Origin: Blastocladiella emersonii ATCC 22665
Taxonomy: Eukaryota > Blastocladiomycota > Blastocladiomycetes > Blastocladiales > Blastocladiaceae
Assembly: GCA_025594325.1 (NCBI GenBank)
Contig: JANHCV010000004.1
Span: forward strand, 682,001-746,000
Direction of reading: 5' to 3'
Length of the DNA stretch: 64,000 bases
The notes under the pieces were generated by a model that ran no database searches, was not told where the DNA came from, and saw nothing but the letters and a program-made list of their open reading frames with translations. Positions 1 to 9,923 of the stretch are shown piece after piece. Position 1 is the stretch's first letter. Each line of letters opens with the position of its first letter. The translations under genes and the position numbers were made by a program.

Positions 1-1
1 C

Positions 2-628
2 CCGGCCGCGTTCATGGCGCGGTCCGCGATGCGCCAGCAGCAGCAGCAGCACGTCGCGGCAACCCCCTCGGGCCCATCGGCCGCCGCCACGCCCAGCGCG
101 GCGCGCACGGTCAAGATCTCGCCGCAGTCGGTCGCGTACACGGCGGGCGGCGGCAACCTGGCCGTGTCGACGGCGCTCGGGTCGTCGTTTTCGTCGTCGG
201 CGACTGCGTCCCGGCCGGGCAGCGCGCTCGCCGCTGCGTCCCGGTTCGGCGCGCATCTCGCGAATGGTGGACTTGTCCGGTCACACAGCGACGGGCACCT
301 CGGGCTTCACCACACGTCGCCGCAATCGACGCACTCGCCGGGGCACCCGGGCGGCGACTCGACGACGGCGTCGGGCGACCTGCGCGACGACGAGCTCGAC
401 GCGATCGAGCTCGTGGCGGCCAACGCGTCGGCGGCGCGGCACCACGACCAGCAGCAGCAGCGCGCGCGGGGCCAGTTCGCTTTCAACCCGGCGGGGATGC
501 AGCAGTCAACATCGGGGTCGCGGCCGGGGTCCCGGCTCGCCGGCGCGTCCAGCATGCGGAGCAGCAGCGCGGCGGGGAACAACGGTGCGGGCGCGGGTGC
601 AGAGCAGTGGGCGGTGCGCCGCGGCTGA
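2..628 (+). CDS. C-terminal part of an unrecognised Ser/Ala/Gln-rich protein (5' end outside window)
   Basis: The frame is open from the first bases of the window to a TGA at 626-628, so this is the 3' end of a longer gene or its last exon. The ATG at 14 is probably internal. The visible ~208 residues are low complexity: Gln runs near the start and middle, many Ser, Ala and Gly, and RPGS-type motifs. There is a short acidic stretch (DDELDAIEL) around residue 130 of the visible part. No catalytic motif, zinc site or membrane segment is visible. It looks like the disordered tail of a regulatory or scaffold protein. I do not recognise the family. Confidence 0.5.
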   Translation, partial: PAAFMARSAMRQQQQQHVAATPSGPSAAATPSAARTVKISPQSVAYTAGGGNLAVSTALGSSFSSSATASRPGSALAAASRFGAHLANGGLVRSHSDGHLGLHHTSPQSTHSPGHPGGDSTTASGDLRDDELDAIELVAANASAARHHDQQQQRARGQFAFNPAGMQQSTSGSRPGSRLAGASSMRSSSAAGNNGAGAGAEQWAVRRG

Positions 629-1468
629 AACGGGGCGCGCCCTCGTTGTCGTGATGGCGGACGTGATGGGCTGATGATATATATTGCGCGCGTGACTGAC
701 TCGTTGCATTCGATTCGATCTCAGGCTTCGTGAGGGTAGGGTATGAGGGCTATCAGCTTCCATCAGGTGCGGCGACGAGCAGCAGCCACGGATAGCATCG
801 CGGGCGACGACGGCCGTGGCCAGGGAGCTGCGTGTGAGGTTGCACATCACGGGCGGTTCAACGGCTCGCCGTCATCGACGGTGGCGCAGTCGCTGGCGCT
901 GGCCCCCAGCCGCGTAGCCGAGATCCCTTCCAGTACATCCCCCGGGCGTGAAACTGGTGCCGCGGCAAGCCCTTGCGATGGGGCGCCGCAGCGCGCCACG
1001 GCGTGGGTAGACTCGAGCAGTAGTCAGCCACGGGTCATCGGGGCGTCGCAGGTGGCGGTCCCTGGCCACAGCGCAATAGCACGGTGGCGAGGGCGAGGGG
1101 CCGGGTAGCGCGGCCGTGGTCGGGCACCGTTCCGTGTTGCCGTCACACACGCACGCCATCGCACAGGATGCGGCGACGGGGCCGAGGTCGTTATCCGGGC
1201 GCGCCTGGGCGGACCGACTACAAGTGCCCCGCGCTCCCCCGCCCCGCTCTCCCGACTCCCGTCTCCCAACCATCGTCGACAACCCGTCTCCCGTCTTGCG
1301 GCCGCAGACTTTGCACTTCTCGTCGTCGGCTCGACCGATCACCTCGTTCGCTCGGACCGCGCGCCGATCAAGCAAGCAAGCGCCCCGCTCCATTTCTCCG
1401 CGATCGCGACGGACGCTTCGCCGCTCTTCACCCGAGTTCCCGCCCCGCTCCGTCGCCTCGGCCCGGCC
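629..1468. other. Intergenic region, about 840 bp
   Basis: This lies between the stop of the first gene and the start of the Zn2Cys6 factor, both on the plus strand. It should hold the 3' UTR of the first and the promoter and leader of the second. An AT-rich spot (GATATATATTG) lies near 676. The last ~250 bases are C/T-rich, as in many leaders here. Open frames in this stretch are Arg-rich and look like GC-driven chance frames. No RNA gene was seen. Confidence 0.5.
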
Positions 1469-4400
1469 ATGTCCTTCCCATCTCCCCACCACGCCGCCGG
1501 CACGGCTCAGCCGCAGTCGCCGCCCGACTGGGCCCAGCTCCTGTCGCCGACCGCCGGCCACCCGATCCTGTCGTACGGCGCCGCCTCGATGCCGGCCGTG
1601 GCGTCCACGCTCTCGGCGTCGCCACCGGTCGCGGGGGCAGGGCGCCAGGTCTCGGCGCCCGCCAGCGACACCGAGTCGGCCACGTCGGCCACCACGCCGT
1701 CGACGTCGACGGGGAAGCCGGCCAAGCGCGCGCGCGTGTCTCATGTACGTTGCGCAACAGAACTCGGGTCGGGCGCGTCGCTGACACACTTCGACCGCGA
1801 ATCTAGGCGTGTGAAGGGTGTAAACGGCGCAAGGTCAAGTGCAGCGGCGACGTACGTTCACTTCCCTCTCGCCCTCACACAGACCGATTTCTAACCACCC
1901 TCCCCGCCCTCCAGCTCCCATGCACCCACTGCGCGGCCTTTGCGCTGCAGTGCGAGTACAAGACGCAGGGCAAGCGCGGCGCGAGCGCGCTGCTCGACGG
2001 CGCGTCCCTCCCCGACTGCGCCGACGCGGGCACCGGCGGCGCCGCCGAGTCGCTGACCGAGGCGCTCCTGCTCAAGGTGCACATCGACGCGACCAAGTCG
2101 ACGGGCGACGACGACCCCGCCGCCGCCGCCACCGCGTGGCTCTCGGGCAACAAGGCCGGCGTCGACAAGACGGGCGCGGGCACCGTGCGCCGCCGCAGCC
2201 GCCGGATCCAGCCGCCGCTCCCGCTCGCGCCCGCGTCCGCTGCGGCGCCGACGGTCGTTTCCGAGACCACCTTCGACGGCGGGTTCACGGCGGAACCGCT
2301 CCTCCCGCCGTTCCCGCCGAGCGCGACGCCGGCGCCGCGGACCGCGCCGCCCGCGACGCAGCGCGACATTGACGAGATCGCGGACTCGATGGTGCTGGTC
2401 GTGCAGCTCGACGACTCGGGCGCGGCGACGTCGTGCATGTCGCTCGGTCCGAGCAACGGCCTGCACACGTTGACGCGGTGGACGCGGAGCCTGAGCCACG
2501 GCGTGATGCAGCGGCGCGCGGTGCGGCACCGTCGGCGGATCCCCGAGCGCGCGGCCGCGCGCGAGGCCAAGCTGTTCCCGCCGCGCGCGTTCGCCGGCGC
2601 CATGCTCGACGTGTACTGGCGCATGCTGCACCAGTGGCAGCCGATCGTCGACCGCGCGGGCGTCTTGCTCGAGCTCGAGTACGCGCTCGATGGTGCCGCG
2701 ACGCCCGACTACCTCCTCGTCTACGCGGTGCTCGCGTGCGGGACCGCCGCGTACGAGCGGCAGAACGGGATCGACGTGTTCGGCCCGTCGCCCGTGCTCC
2801 TGTCGCGCGTCTTTGCTGAGCGCGCGAAGGGGCACATGCAGCGGATGGGCGCGCTGCACCTGCAGAGCATCGAGGGCGTCCAGGCCACGCTGCTGCTCGC
2901 GTACCTCGCCGTCGAGTACGGCGGGAACGCCGCCTGGGTGCTCTCGGGTACCGCGTCCCGGCTCGCCATCGATATGGGCCTGTCGCTCGACCTGCGCGCG
3001 ACGCCGTTCCACCGCATGCGGCCGAACCTGCCGCTGTGGGGCAAGACGTGGGCCGCGGTCTACGCCATGGACCGGTACACGGCCATGTTCAACGGGCGCC
3101 CGCCGCTGATCCAGGACGCCGACTGCCTGCTGCAGTTCGAGCCGTTCCTCGCGACCCCCGAGAACCTCGCGGTGCACCCGGCCGACGTGCTCGTCGCCGC
3201 CGACTCGTACTTTGTGTGGTCCGTCAAGCTGCAGGAGGTCGCCGGCAAGGTGCTCCAGACGCTCAACTCGATCACGTCGCGCCGGGGCAACCAGCTCTCG
3301 TACAGCCTGCCCGAGCTGCACGCGCTGCTGTCGCGGTACCGCCGCGACCTGCCCGCGCGGCTCCAGTTCGTGCCGACCGAGCCCGACGCGACGCTGCGCC
3401 TCCAGGCCGCGCAGCTCAACCTCCGGTACTACGCCCTCGTCGCCACCCTGTACCGCACCGTGATCGCCGTACGCTCGCCCTCCACCAACCCCGCCTCAGC
3501 GTCCGCCTCGGCGTCCGCGCTCCCGCCGCAGCTCAAGCAGCAGTACCTGGCCCTCCTCGAAGACTCGCTCGCCGCGATGCTCGCCATCGCCGAGCACATC
3601 CGCCCCGACCTGCGCGCGATGCCGGACATGGCGTTCCACGAGCTGCAGACCATGCTGACCATCTGCGTCACGGTCGTCACCCACGACCACAGCGAGGGCC
3701 GCCGGAGTACCGCCAATGTCCTCGCGCACCTCGACCGCATCCACGCCCTCGTCGAGGCCGCCGCCGAGGTCTGGCCGTTCGCCGCCCGCATCATGCACCT
3801 CCCGCGCGAGATCTCGGCGACGATCCGCCGCGTCCAGGCGGATTTGAGCGAGGTCGACGCCAACGCGCTGCGGCTCGTCACGGGGCAGGACGAGGCGTGC
3901 GAGGACGTACTTGACTTGCTCGACGGCGACGTTGACGAGCAGATCGCGGTCATGGCGACCGCCATGGCGCAGTACATGCCGCTCGCGGACTCGGGCGAGA
4001 CGACGGCGGCCGCCGCGGAGGTCCCGCCGCTGCCCATGGCGCAGCCACACTACGCGAGCCTCCCGACCACGACCACGTCTTCAGCTCCTGCGGCCGCCAC
4101 GACGGTCGTCCCGGGCGCGATCGAGGGCAACAGCGGCGGCATCTACCAGTACCACGCAGGCCCGCCGACGGGGTTCGTCGGCATGATGGCCAACGCGGCG
4201 GCCGCCGCCGCTGCAGCCGCGAGTGTGGCGTCGTACTCGTCCAGCCCGCCGCAGTGCCACCAGCATCAGCAACTTCCGCCGATGCAGCACACGCAGCACC
4301 AGCAGCAGCACTCGCCGCCGCAGCAGTTCGCGCCGCATCACGGGATCCTGGGCGCCGCGAGCGGGCTGTACTCGACCACGGCGACGACGTCCGCGAGCTC

Positions 4401-4788
4401 GGCACCTGCGCCCGCGTACGTGGCCTCAGCGGCGGCGGCGGCGCAGCACCTTCGACACCCGGTCCAGACCCAGCACCCGCAGCCCTCGTTCATCCCGCGC
4501 GTCTCGACCGCATCCCCGCCCGGCGCGGCGCACGCGTGGCCGGTGCACGTCGCGCTGCCGTCGTTCCCGCGGCACGATGCGGGGCAGTGGGGCCAGCACC
4601 CGCAGCAGCACCCGCAGCAGCACGCGCCGCATCACCAGGTCGGGTTCCATCCCGTCGTCCCGTCACAGCATCACCAGCAGGGAGGCGGGGATGGGACGGC
4701 GGTGCTGGGGATCATGGACCTCGAGCGGTTCCTCGCGTCCGCGTCGTCGTCAAGCAGTAGCAATCATCATAGCCATAGTCGATTCTAA
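1469..4788 (+). CDS. Zn2Cys6 fungal transcription factor with fungal-specific activator domain
   Basis: Three exons: 1469-1744, 1807-1851, 1915-4788; about 1064 residues. The two small introns (62 and 63 nt, both starting GTACGT) split the zinc cluster. Joining them gives cysteines at about residues 94, 97, 104, 110, 113 and 120, the C-x2-C-x6-C-x5-C-x2-C-x6-C pattern of a binuclear zinc cluster that binds CGG-type DNA sites. A basic stretch KRARVSH precedes it. Residues ~328-515 match the fungal-specific transcription factor (middle homology) domain, for example the helix with YAVLACGTAAYERQ and the later WGKTWAAVYAMDRYTA. The C-terminal ~270 residues are Ala, Gln, His and Pro rich, as in activation regions. 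The target pathway cannot be read from the sequence. Confidence 0.88.
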
Positions 4789-4810
4789 ATACACACACAA
4801 TCTACTCTTC

Positions 4811-4870
4811 TCCACTCGAATCAAACATCACGCGCGCATCTCCACTCGAATCAAACATCACGCGCGCATC
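4811..4870. repeat. Perfect 30-bp tandem duplication over the 3' end of the axonemal-protein gene
   Basis: The 30-base unit beginning TCCACTCGAATCAAAC occurs twice without mismatch, at 4811-4840 and 4841-4870. The second unit contains the TGA (complement 4858-4860) and last codons of the minus-strand gene. The first unit supplies a second copy of the same stop and flank. It lies in the short gap between two convergent genes. Confidence 0.9.
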
Positions 4871-6916
4871 CGCGCCGGCGGACCGTGCACGCGGTGCGTC
4901 GTCGACACCCACTCCCCGCCGCTTCCCTCCTCCGCAACCGCGATCCCCGCCGCGCGCTCGACCGCGCCATTGCCCAGATGATCCGCGTTCCCGACGACCG
5001 CCGGGATCGGCTCGCGCCGCGTAAACCCGTCAGGCGGGCCCTTAAACGTCGTCCGCGTCGTCGACACACCGCCAAACTCGCGCGCGTCCTGCCACTGCAC
5101 CGTGTTGTGCAGCGACGTCGCGAACGTGCGGTCGGGCAGGATCGGGGCGCGGCGGAACGCGCCCGCGGGGTACCCCGCCGCCGCCCGCGCGGTCGCCCCG
5201 TGGTGGTCGCGCGCGGTGGTGGCCGCGGCGAGCGGCGCCGTCGCGGAGTCGGGCGCCAGGTCGAAGTGCGACTCGTTCACCGCGGCGACCAGCGCGCGCG
5301 TCGTGCGCCGCATCAAGCGGAACCCCTTGGCGTCGGCGGGCGGGGCGCCGCGGCCGAACGCGTCCCGCGACTCGCTCGCGGAAACGGAGAGGGAAGCGGG
5401 GCTCCCGTCCTCGGGCACCAGCACGTGCTGGCCGCGGTCGCGGCACGACGCGCGGCGCCAGTCGCCGCCGGCGTTGGCCAGGTGGAAGTCGGCGCGCGTC
5501 ACCGAGACCATGGGCGCGGCGGGGTCCGTCGCGGGCGGCTGGCCGTCGGCCGAGGCGGATGCCGAGACTGCGGTCGCCGCGGCCAGGACCACGGCGTCGT
5601 CGTCGGGGCGGCCCTGGAACACGTGCGACTCGAACACGCGGTGCACGGGTACGTGGCGCGGGACGGGGTGGCGCGGGTAGCTCGCGTGGGTCGTGCTGCG
5701 CGTCGGCGAGGAGGTCAGGTGCGCGGATGTCGCGTCCGGCTCCTCGCGTAGCAGGACCGTCGCTGGGAAGGTGGCCCGCGGGACGCGCTGCGTGGAAGCG
5801 CCTAGGAAGTTGGACCGGTACTGCGACGTGAAGGACGACGCTTCGGGGGTGTCTTGAGTCGCCAGCTAGTTTCTGGGAGTGTGAGCGCGGGTCGCGGGTT
5901 GACGAAGAGAAAAGCGTACCGAGATGTGCGTCCCCTCGAGCTCCTCCTTGAACTTGAGATCGACCTGCTCGGCGTCCCTGTGCGTCGTGAAATCGGTCTG
6001 GAACGTGGAGCGACAGTCGGACGCCTCGCCGTCGGGTCGGTCGAGGACGGTGCTCGGCAGCTTGTCACGGCTCCGCACCGCGTTCGCCAGCGCGCGCTGC
6101 TCCGCCCCGGCCGCCGAGGCCACGGCGTCGACGGGCCCGTACTCGCTCTGCGTGACGCTCTGCCACCCTTTCCGGGCCGCTTCGGCCGTCATCTCCTCCT
6201 CTTCGCTGCCCAGCACAATGTTATCCCCACGCAGCCGCTGCCGGCGCGCGCGCGCGCTCGAGGCCAGGGCGGCGCGGTTGGCGAGCGGGTCGCCGCGGAA
6301 CGACTCGCCGTACAGGGACCGGGCGGGCGTGACGAGCGCCGACTCGTCGTGGAAGACCGGCGGGTACATGTTCTCGTGGTTCACCGTGTCGGTCGTGTCC
6401 GGCAGCTCGTGCGGCGTGTAGTCGCGGTTCGCGACCGTCAGGTACCGCAGCGCGTCGCCGCCCGGCAGGGATTCGGCGGAACGGCCCAGAGTGAAGTGGG
6501 GCGTGTCGTTGAATGAGGCGGCTATGAGGGACGGGGGTGAGTTCTGCGCGGCCAAGTCAGAGCCAGTGAAAGTACCCTCGGCGTTCTTGGCATTCCCCTC
6601 GCGCGCATCGGCGCCGCGGCGGTGCGTGTGCGGGACGTACTTTTCGCGCGTCGTCGTGTTCCACTCGGGCACCGCCGGCGCGCGCGGGTCGCGGAAGCTG
6701 CAGTAGAAGTCGGGCTGGATCGCCATGGGCGGGAACCGGAAGCCTACGGCGGGAGGGTGTCAGGCTGGGGAGAGCGAGCTGGAGAGTTTGGGGGAGTGTA
6801 CGGTGCGGCGCATTGTCGCGGTTGGGCCCGTAGAGGTGCGCGAGCTCGGGCGGGACCGCGAGCTTGGGGGTCCCGGGTGACCGCGGGGCCGGGGGCGGCG
6901 ATGCAGAGGGTGCCAT
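4858..6916 (-). CDS. Probable flagellar axoneme microtubule protein (SAXO4/SAXO5-like)
   Basis: Three exons on the minus strand: 6916-6802, 6743-5920, 5865-4858; 648 residues. Introns are 58 and 54 nt, with donors GTACAC and GTACGC. The protein has many short aromatic/Gly/Asp repeats spaced along the chain, such as FYCSFRDPRAP, FTSQYRSNFLG, THFTLGR-type and SHFDLAPDS segments. Such patterns occur in proteins lying inside or on axonemal doublets (PPP1R32/SAXO4 and TEX45/SAXO5 families). No enzyme motif, signal peptide or membrane helix is seen. It converges on the transcription factor gene with 69 bp between stops. A flagellar role is inference from the repeat style and from the CatSper subunit nearby. 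It could be another cilia-associated family. Confidence 0.5.
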
Positions 6917-7206
6917 GGTCTAGTATTCCATTCGTACACGTCTAACGAGGGAGCGAGAGGGAGCGACGTCAACGATCCGACGAAAACGCGAGACAGCGGG
7001 TGCGAGACGCGCCCCGCCACCCACGTGGGGGCCACCGCTCGCTTCTGGAAGCCGAGACGGCGCCAAGCCGAGCGGGAGGGGGGGGGAGTCCACCGCCCTG
7101 CCTCAGGCCCTGCCTCGTTCTCGCCGTCGCTCTCTCGCTCTCCGCTCTCCCTTCCTGCACGCACCGTATCTGCAACGCATCACTACGCATTCAACGCATC
7201 GACACC

Positions 7207-7673
7207 ATGGGCTTCCAGGCAAAGGATCTCTACAAGTGGGTCAACACGGACTCGCACAAGCTCGCGACCGTCGTGCTCGCCGTCGTTGGCACGCTCAACG
7301 TCGCGCTCTACGTCGGCGTGCTGGCGGGCGCCACCTGGACCGGCGGTACGTCATGCGCGGTTCTCATCGCGGCCGTCGCACTCACTCTCGCCCACCTACA
7401 GCGCTCCTGGGCGGCATCATCTTCCTGGCGCTCACCGTGTTCAAGATGCTCAGCGTCATGTCGCTGGTCGCGAGCTTCTACAAGCGCGCGTGGAACATGA
7501 TGAAGTCGATCCTGCTCGCCTTCACCACCACCATCGTCGTCGTCATCGTGCTGTCGGCCGTGACCGCGGGCCTCGTGCGCCTCTACGACCTGCTGCCGCT
7601 CATTGTCGAAATCGTCTTCCTGCTCCTCAGCGCCAACTTTTACCGCGTCCACAGCGCCAAGATTCTGCCTTGA
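7207..7673 (+). CDS. Small four-helix membrane protein, unknown function
   Basis: Two exons, 7207-7345 and 7402-7673 (intron 56 nt, donor GTACGT), give 136 residues. Four hydrophobic helices are clear: ~20-43, ~47-72, ~84-108 and ~112-130. The loops are short, with a basic patch (YKRAWNMMK) between helices 2 and 3. There is no signal peptide and no charged residue of obvious catalytic type inside the helices. The ATG at 7207 fits because the sequence before it is a C/T-rich leader and the reading starts with a short polar segment. I do not recognise the family. It is divergent from the axonemal-protein gene (290 bp between starts), so the two may share a promoter region. Confidence 0.65.
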
Positions 7674-7715
7674 ATGCATTGCATTGTGTCACATACAGTT
7701 TTGCTCATCTCATCC

Positions 7716-9669
7716 TTACCCCACAACCTCGACGCGGTCAAACCACCCGCCCTCTTCTGCGGAGGACGCGGTCCGGTGGCTCACGGCAACGACCGCGACG
7801 CGCGCCGCCCTTAGCGCGCGCCACACGCGCTCGCGCCCGGCCTGGTCGATGGCCCCATCCGCCTCGTCGAGCACGACCCACGCGGTCGGCAGCCCGACGA
7901 GCTTCGGCGGCACCTCGCCTGGCGCCGGCAGCGCGAACCCGGGCAGCTGCACCAGCACGCGCGCAATCGCGAGCCGCTGCTGCTCGCCGGGCGACAGTGT
8001 GCCCGTGTAATACGCAAGCGGCCGTTGGTCAGATTCCGACCCGGGCTTGATGAGGTGCGCGAGCCCGAGGTACCCGAGCACCTGCGCGGCGAACACCGGG
8101 TCGACGGGCGCGGTGTCGGCGCCCACGCGCAGCTGGTCGTGCAGCGTGCCGGGGACAAAGTACGGGTGCTGCGGGAGGTAGAAGACGCGCAGGGTGCCGG
8201 GCAGCCGCACCGTGCCCCGCGCGACCGACCAGAGCCCGGCCAGGCAGCGCAGGATCCCGGTCTTGCCCGTGCCCGAGGGCCCGCGGACCAGCGTCCACGC
8301 GGTCGCCGGGAAGCGCAGGGACAGGTCCGAGAAGAGCACGGTGCCGTCGGGCGTCGTGACGGTGGCGCGGTCGACGGCGAGGTCGGGCGAGTCGGCGCTC
8401 ACCACGGTCGCGCGGGTATCGGCCACGGGCACGTCCCCCAAATCGAGCACCGCGGCAACGCGCGCCGCGTGGCCCGCCATGTCCGAGACCGTGTTGAGCA
8501 GCGAGATCACGGACGTGAGCTTGAACACCAGGTAGATGGCGACGAACGCGTTCTGCGAGATGACCGCGCCGAGCTCGGCCTGCGACAGCCCGTCGTACCG
8601 CCCGCTGAACAGCGCGATGGCCACCACAAGGTAGTTGAGAATCGCGCCCAGGTACGAGAAGAACTCGGTCACGCTCGACATGACCCAGTGCCGCCGCATC
8701 ACCCCGCGCACCTGCCGCGCGAGCGCCGTCCAGATCGCCGTAGCGCGCCGCTGCTCGCCCCGGTGCGCTGCCGGACCCAGGAACGCCAGCGACTCGCGGC
8801 GCGCGGCGACGTGCGCGTGGTACCCGCGGAACTCGGCCTCGGCGCGGTCCGCTGCCGCGACCGCCCCCGCGACGTAGTGCACGAGCCGCGACGAGACGCC
8901 CGCGCCGACGACAAAGTACGCGTAGATGATGGCGGGCGACGTCCACCCGCTCAGCGACGCCAGCGACCACGTGTACGAGGCGACGAGGAAGGGCGCGAGC
9001 AGAAGGTTCTCGACCACGTCGGCTAGCTTGCTCGCGAGCCGGTCCGTGTCCTGCGCGATTCGCTGGTCCAGGTTGTCGTCGCGCGCGGCGGACGGCGGGC
9101 GCGCGACCAAAGCGGGCAGGTGCGAGAAGTAGACGCCGTGCAGGTGACGCACCAGCGTGTCGCGCACCTGCAGCGCCAGCAGGTCGTGCAGCCACGTCAC
9201 GGACGTCTTGGCCTATTTGTACAATTGGTGAGTGTTTGTCACGAGGCCGAAGGGCAGCGCACGCTCGCGTACCGTCGCCGACGCAGCCGTGATCCCGACC
9301 GCCCACGCCATGAGGTTCCAGAACCCGGCCTGGTCCTTGTTGAGCAGGATCTGGTAGAACTGCGACGACAGCGACCCGGACTGGTACACGATCAGCTCGC
9401 GCACGAGCGACCCGCAGAACAGCCACGCCAGCGCGCGCGTCGCCGTCGACTGCCGCGTGAACACGACCCGCAGCACGCGCTTCATCGTGGGCCACGTCGC
9501 GGGGACGGGTGCGGGGGTGTCAACCTGGCCGCTACTGTGGGGCGAAGCCGTCAGCGAGGGGTTCCGCTTGGTGGGCGAGCGGGAGTGCGGACCGGAGCAG
9601 CGGTTGCGCTTCAGTGTCAGAGTCGCCCGGCGCGCGCGGCGAGCGCGGGAACAGGCAGTCGGTGAGCAT
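7716..9669 (-). CDS. ABCD-type half ABC transporter, ABCD4-like
   Basis: Three exons: 9669-9593, 9534-9273, 9212-7716; 611 residues, the size of ABCD4. Introns are 58 nt (donor GTCCGC) and 60 nt (donor GTACGC). The N-terminal half has the membrane region of the peroxisomal/lysosomal ABCD family, including the helix before RDTLVRHLHGVYF and DQRIAQDTDRLA. The nucleotide-binding domain has Walker A GPSGTGKT (~425), signature LSPGEQQRL (~517), Walker B VVLDEADGAID (~560) and an H-loop SHR (~590). SPGE- in place of SGGE- is typical of ABCD4, which in animals exports cobalamin from lysosomes. Two oddities: about 20 extra residues between signature and Walker B, and ADGAID where the family normally has TSALD. 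The substrate is inferred only from similarity. Confidence 0.8.
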
Positions 9670-9923
9670 GGTCTTGGGTCTAGTCTAGTTGCATGGGTAT
9701 CCGTGTTGCATTACACTCGGGGAGAGCGAGGGCAGGAGGCCCTCGTCGTGAGGGACTTCGCGGAAAATCCGGCCCGCCTCGCCACACGTGGGCGACGCGT
9801 GCACCCGTGTCCCGCGGAGATCGACGCGACGCGACGCGCCGTGGCCGCCGTGTTCGCACGTCCGCCCTTCTCTTCTCCCCACCCAACCCGGCCGCTGCAC
9901 CCATCTATGGATCGCTCTTAACA
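9670..9923. promoter_or_regulatory. Short shared upstream region of the ABC transporter and CatSper-subunit genes
   Basis: About 250 bp separates the two divergent start codons, so both promoters must lie here or overlap the neighbouring gene. No TATA element was seen. A C/T-rich leader precedes the plus-strand start. The CatSper-subunit start is uncertain and an upstream exon carrying a signal peptide could also lie here. Confidence 0.35.

Noticed and set aside
9213-9242. A 30-nt intron in the ABC transporter (GTGACA...TAG)
   Set aside because: Too short compared with other introns. A 60-nt intron with donor GTACGC keeps the frame and restores the family sequence.
8029-9495. A 488-codon minus-strand frame overlapping the ABC transporter
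   Set aside because: It is a different frame of the same strand and lacks Walker motifs, so it is a shadow of the real gene.
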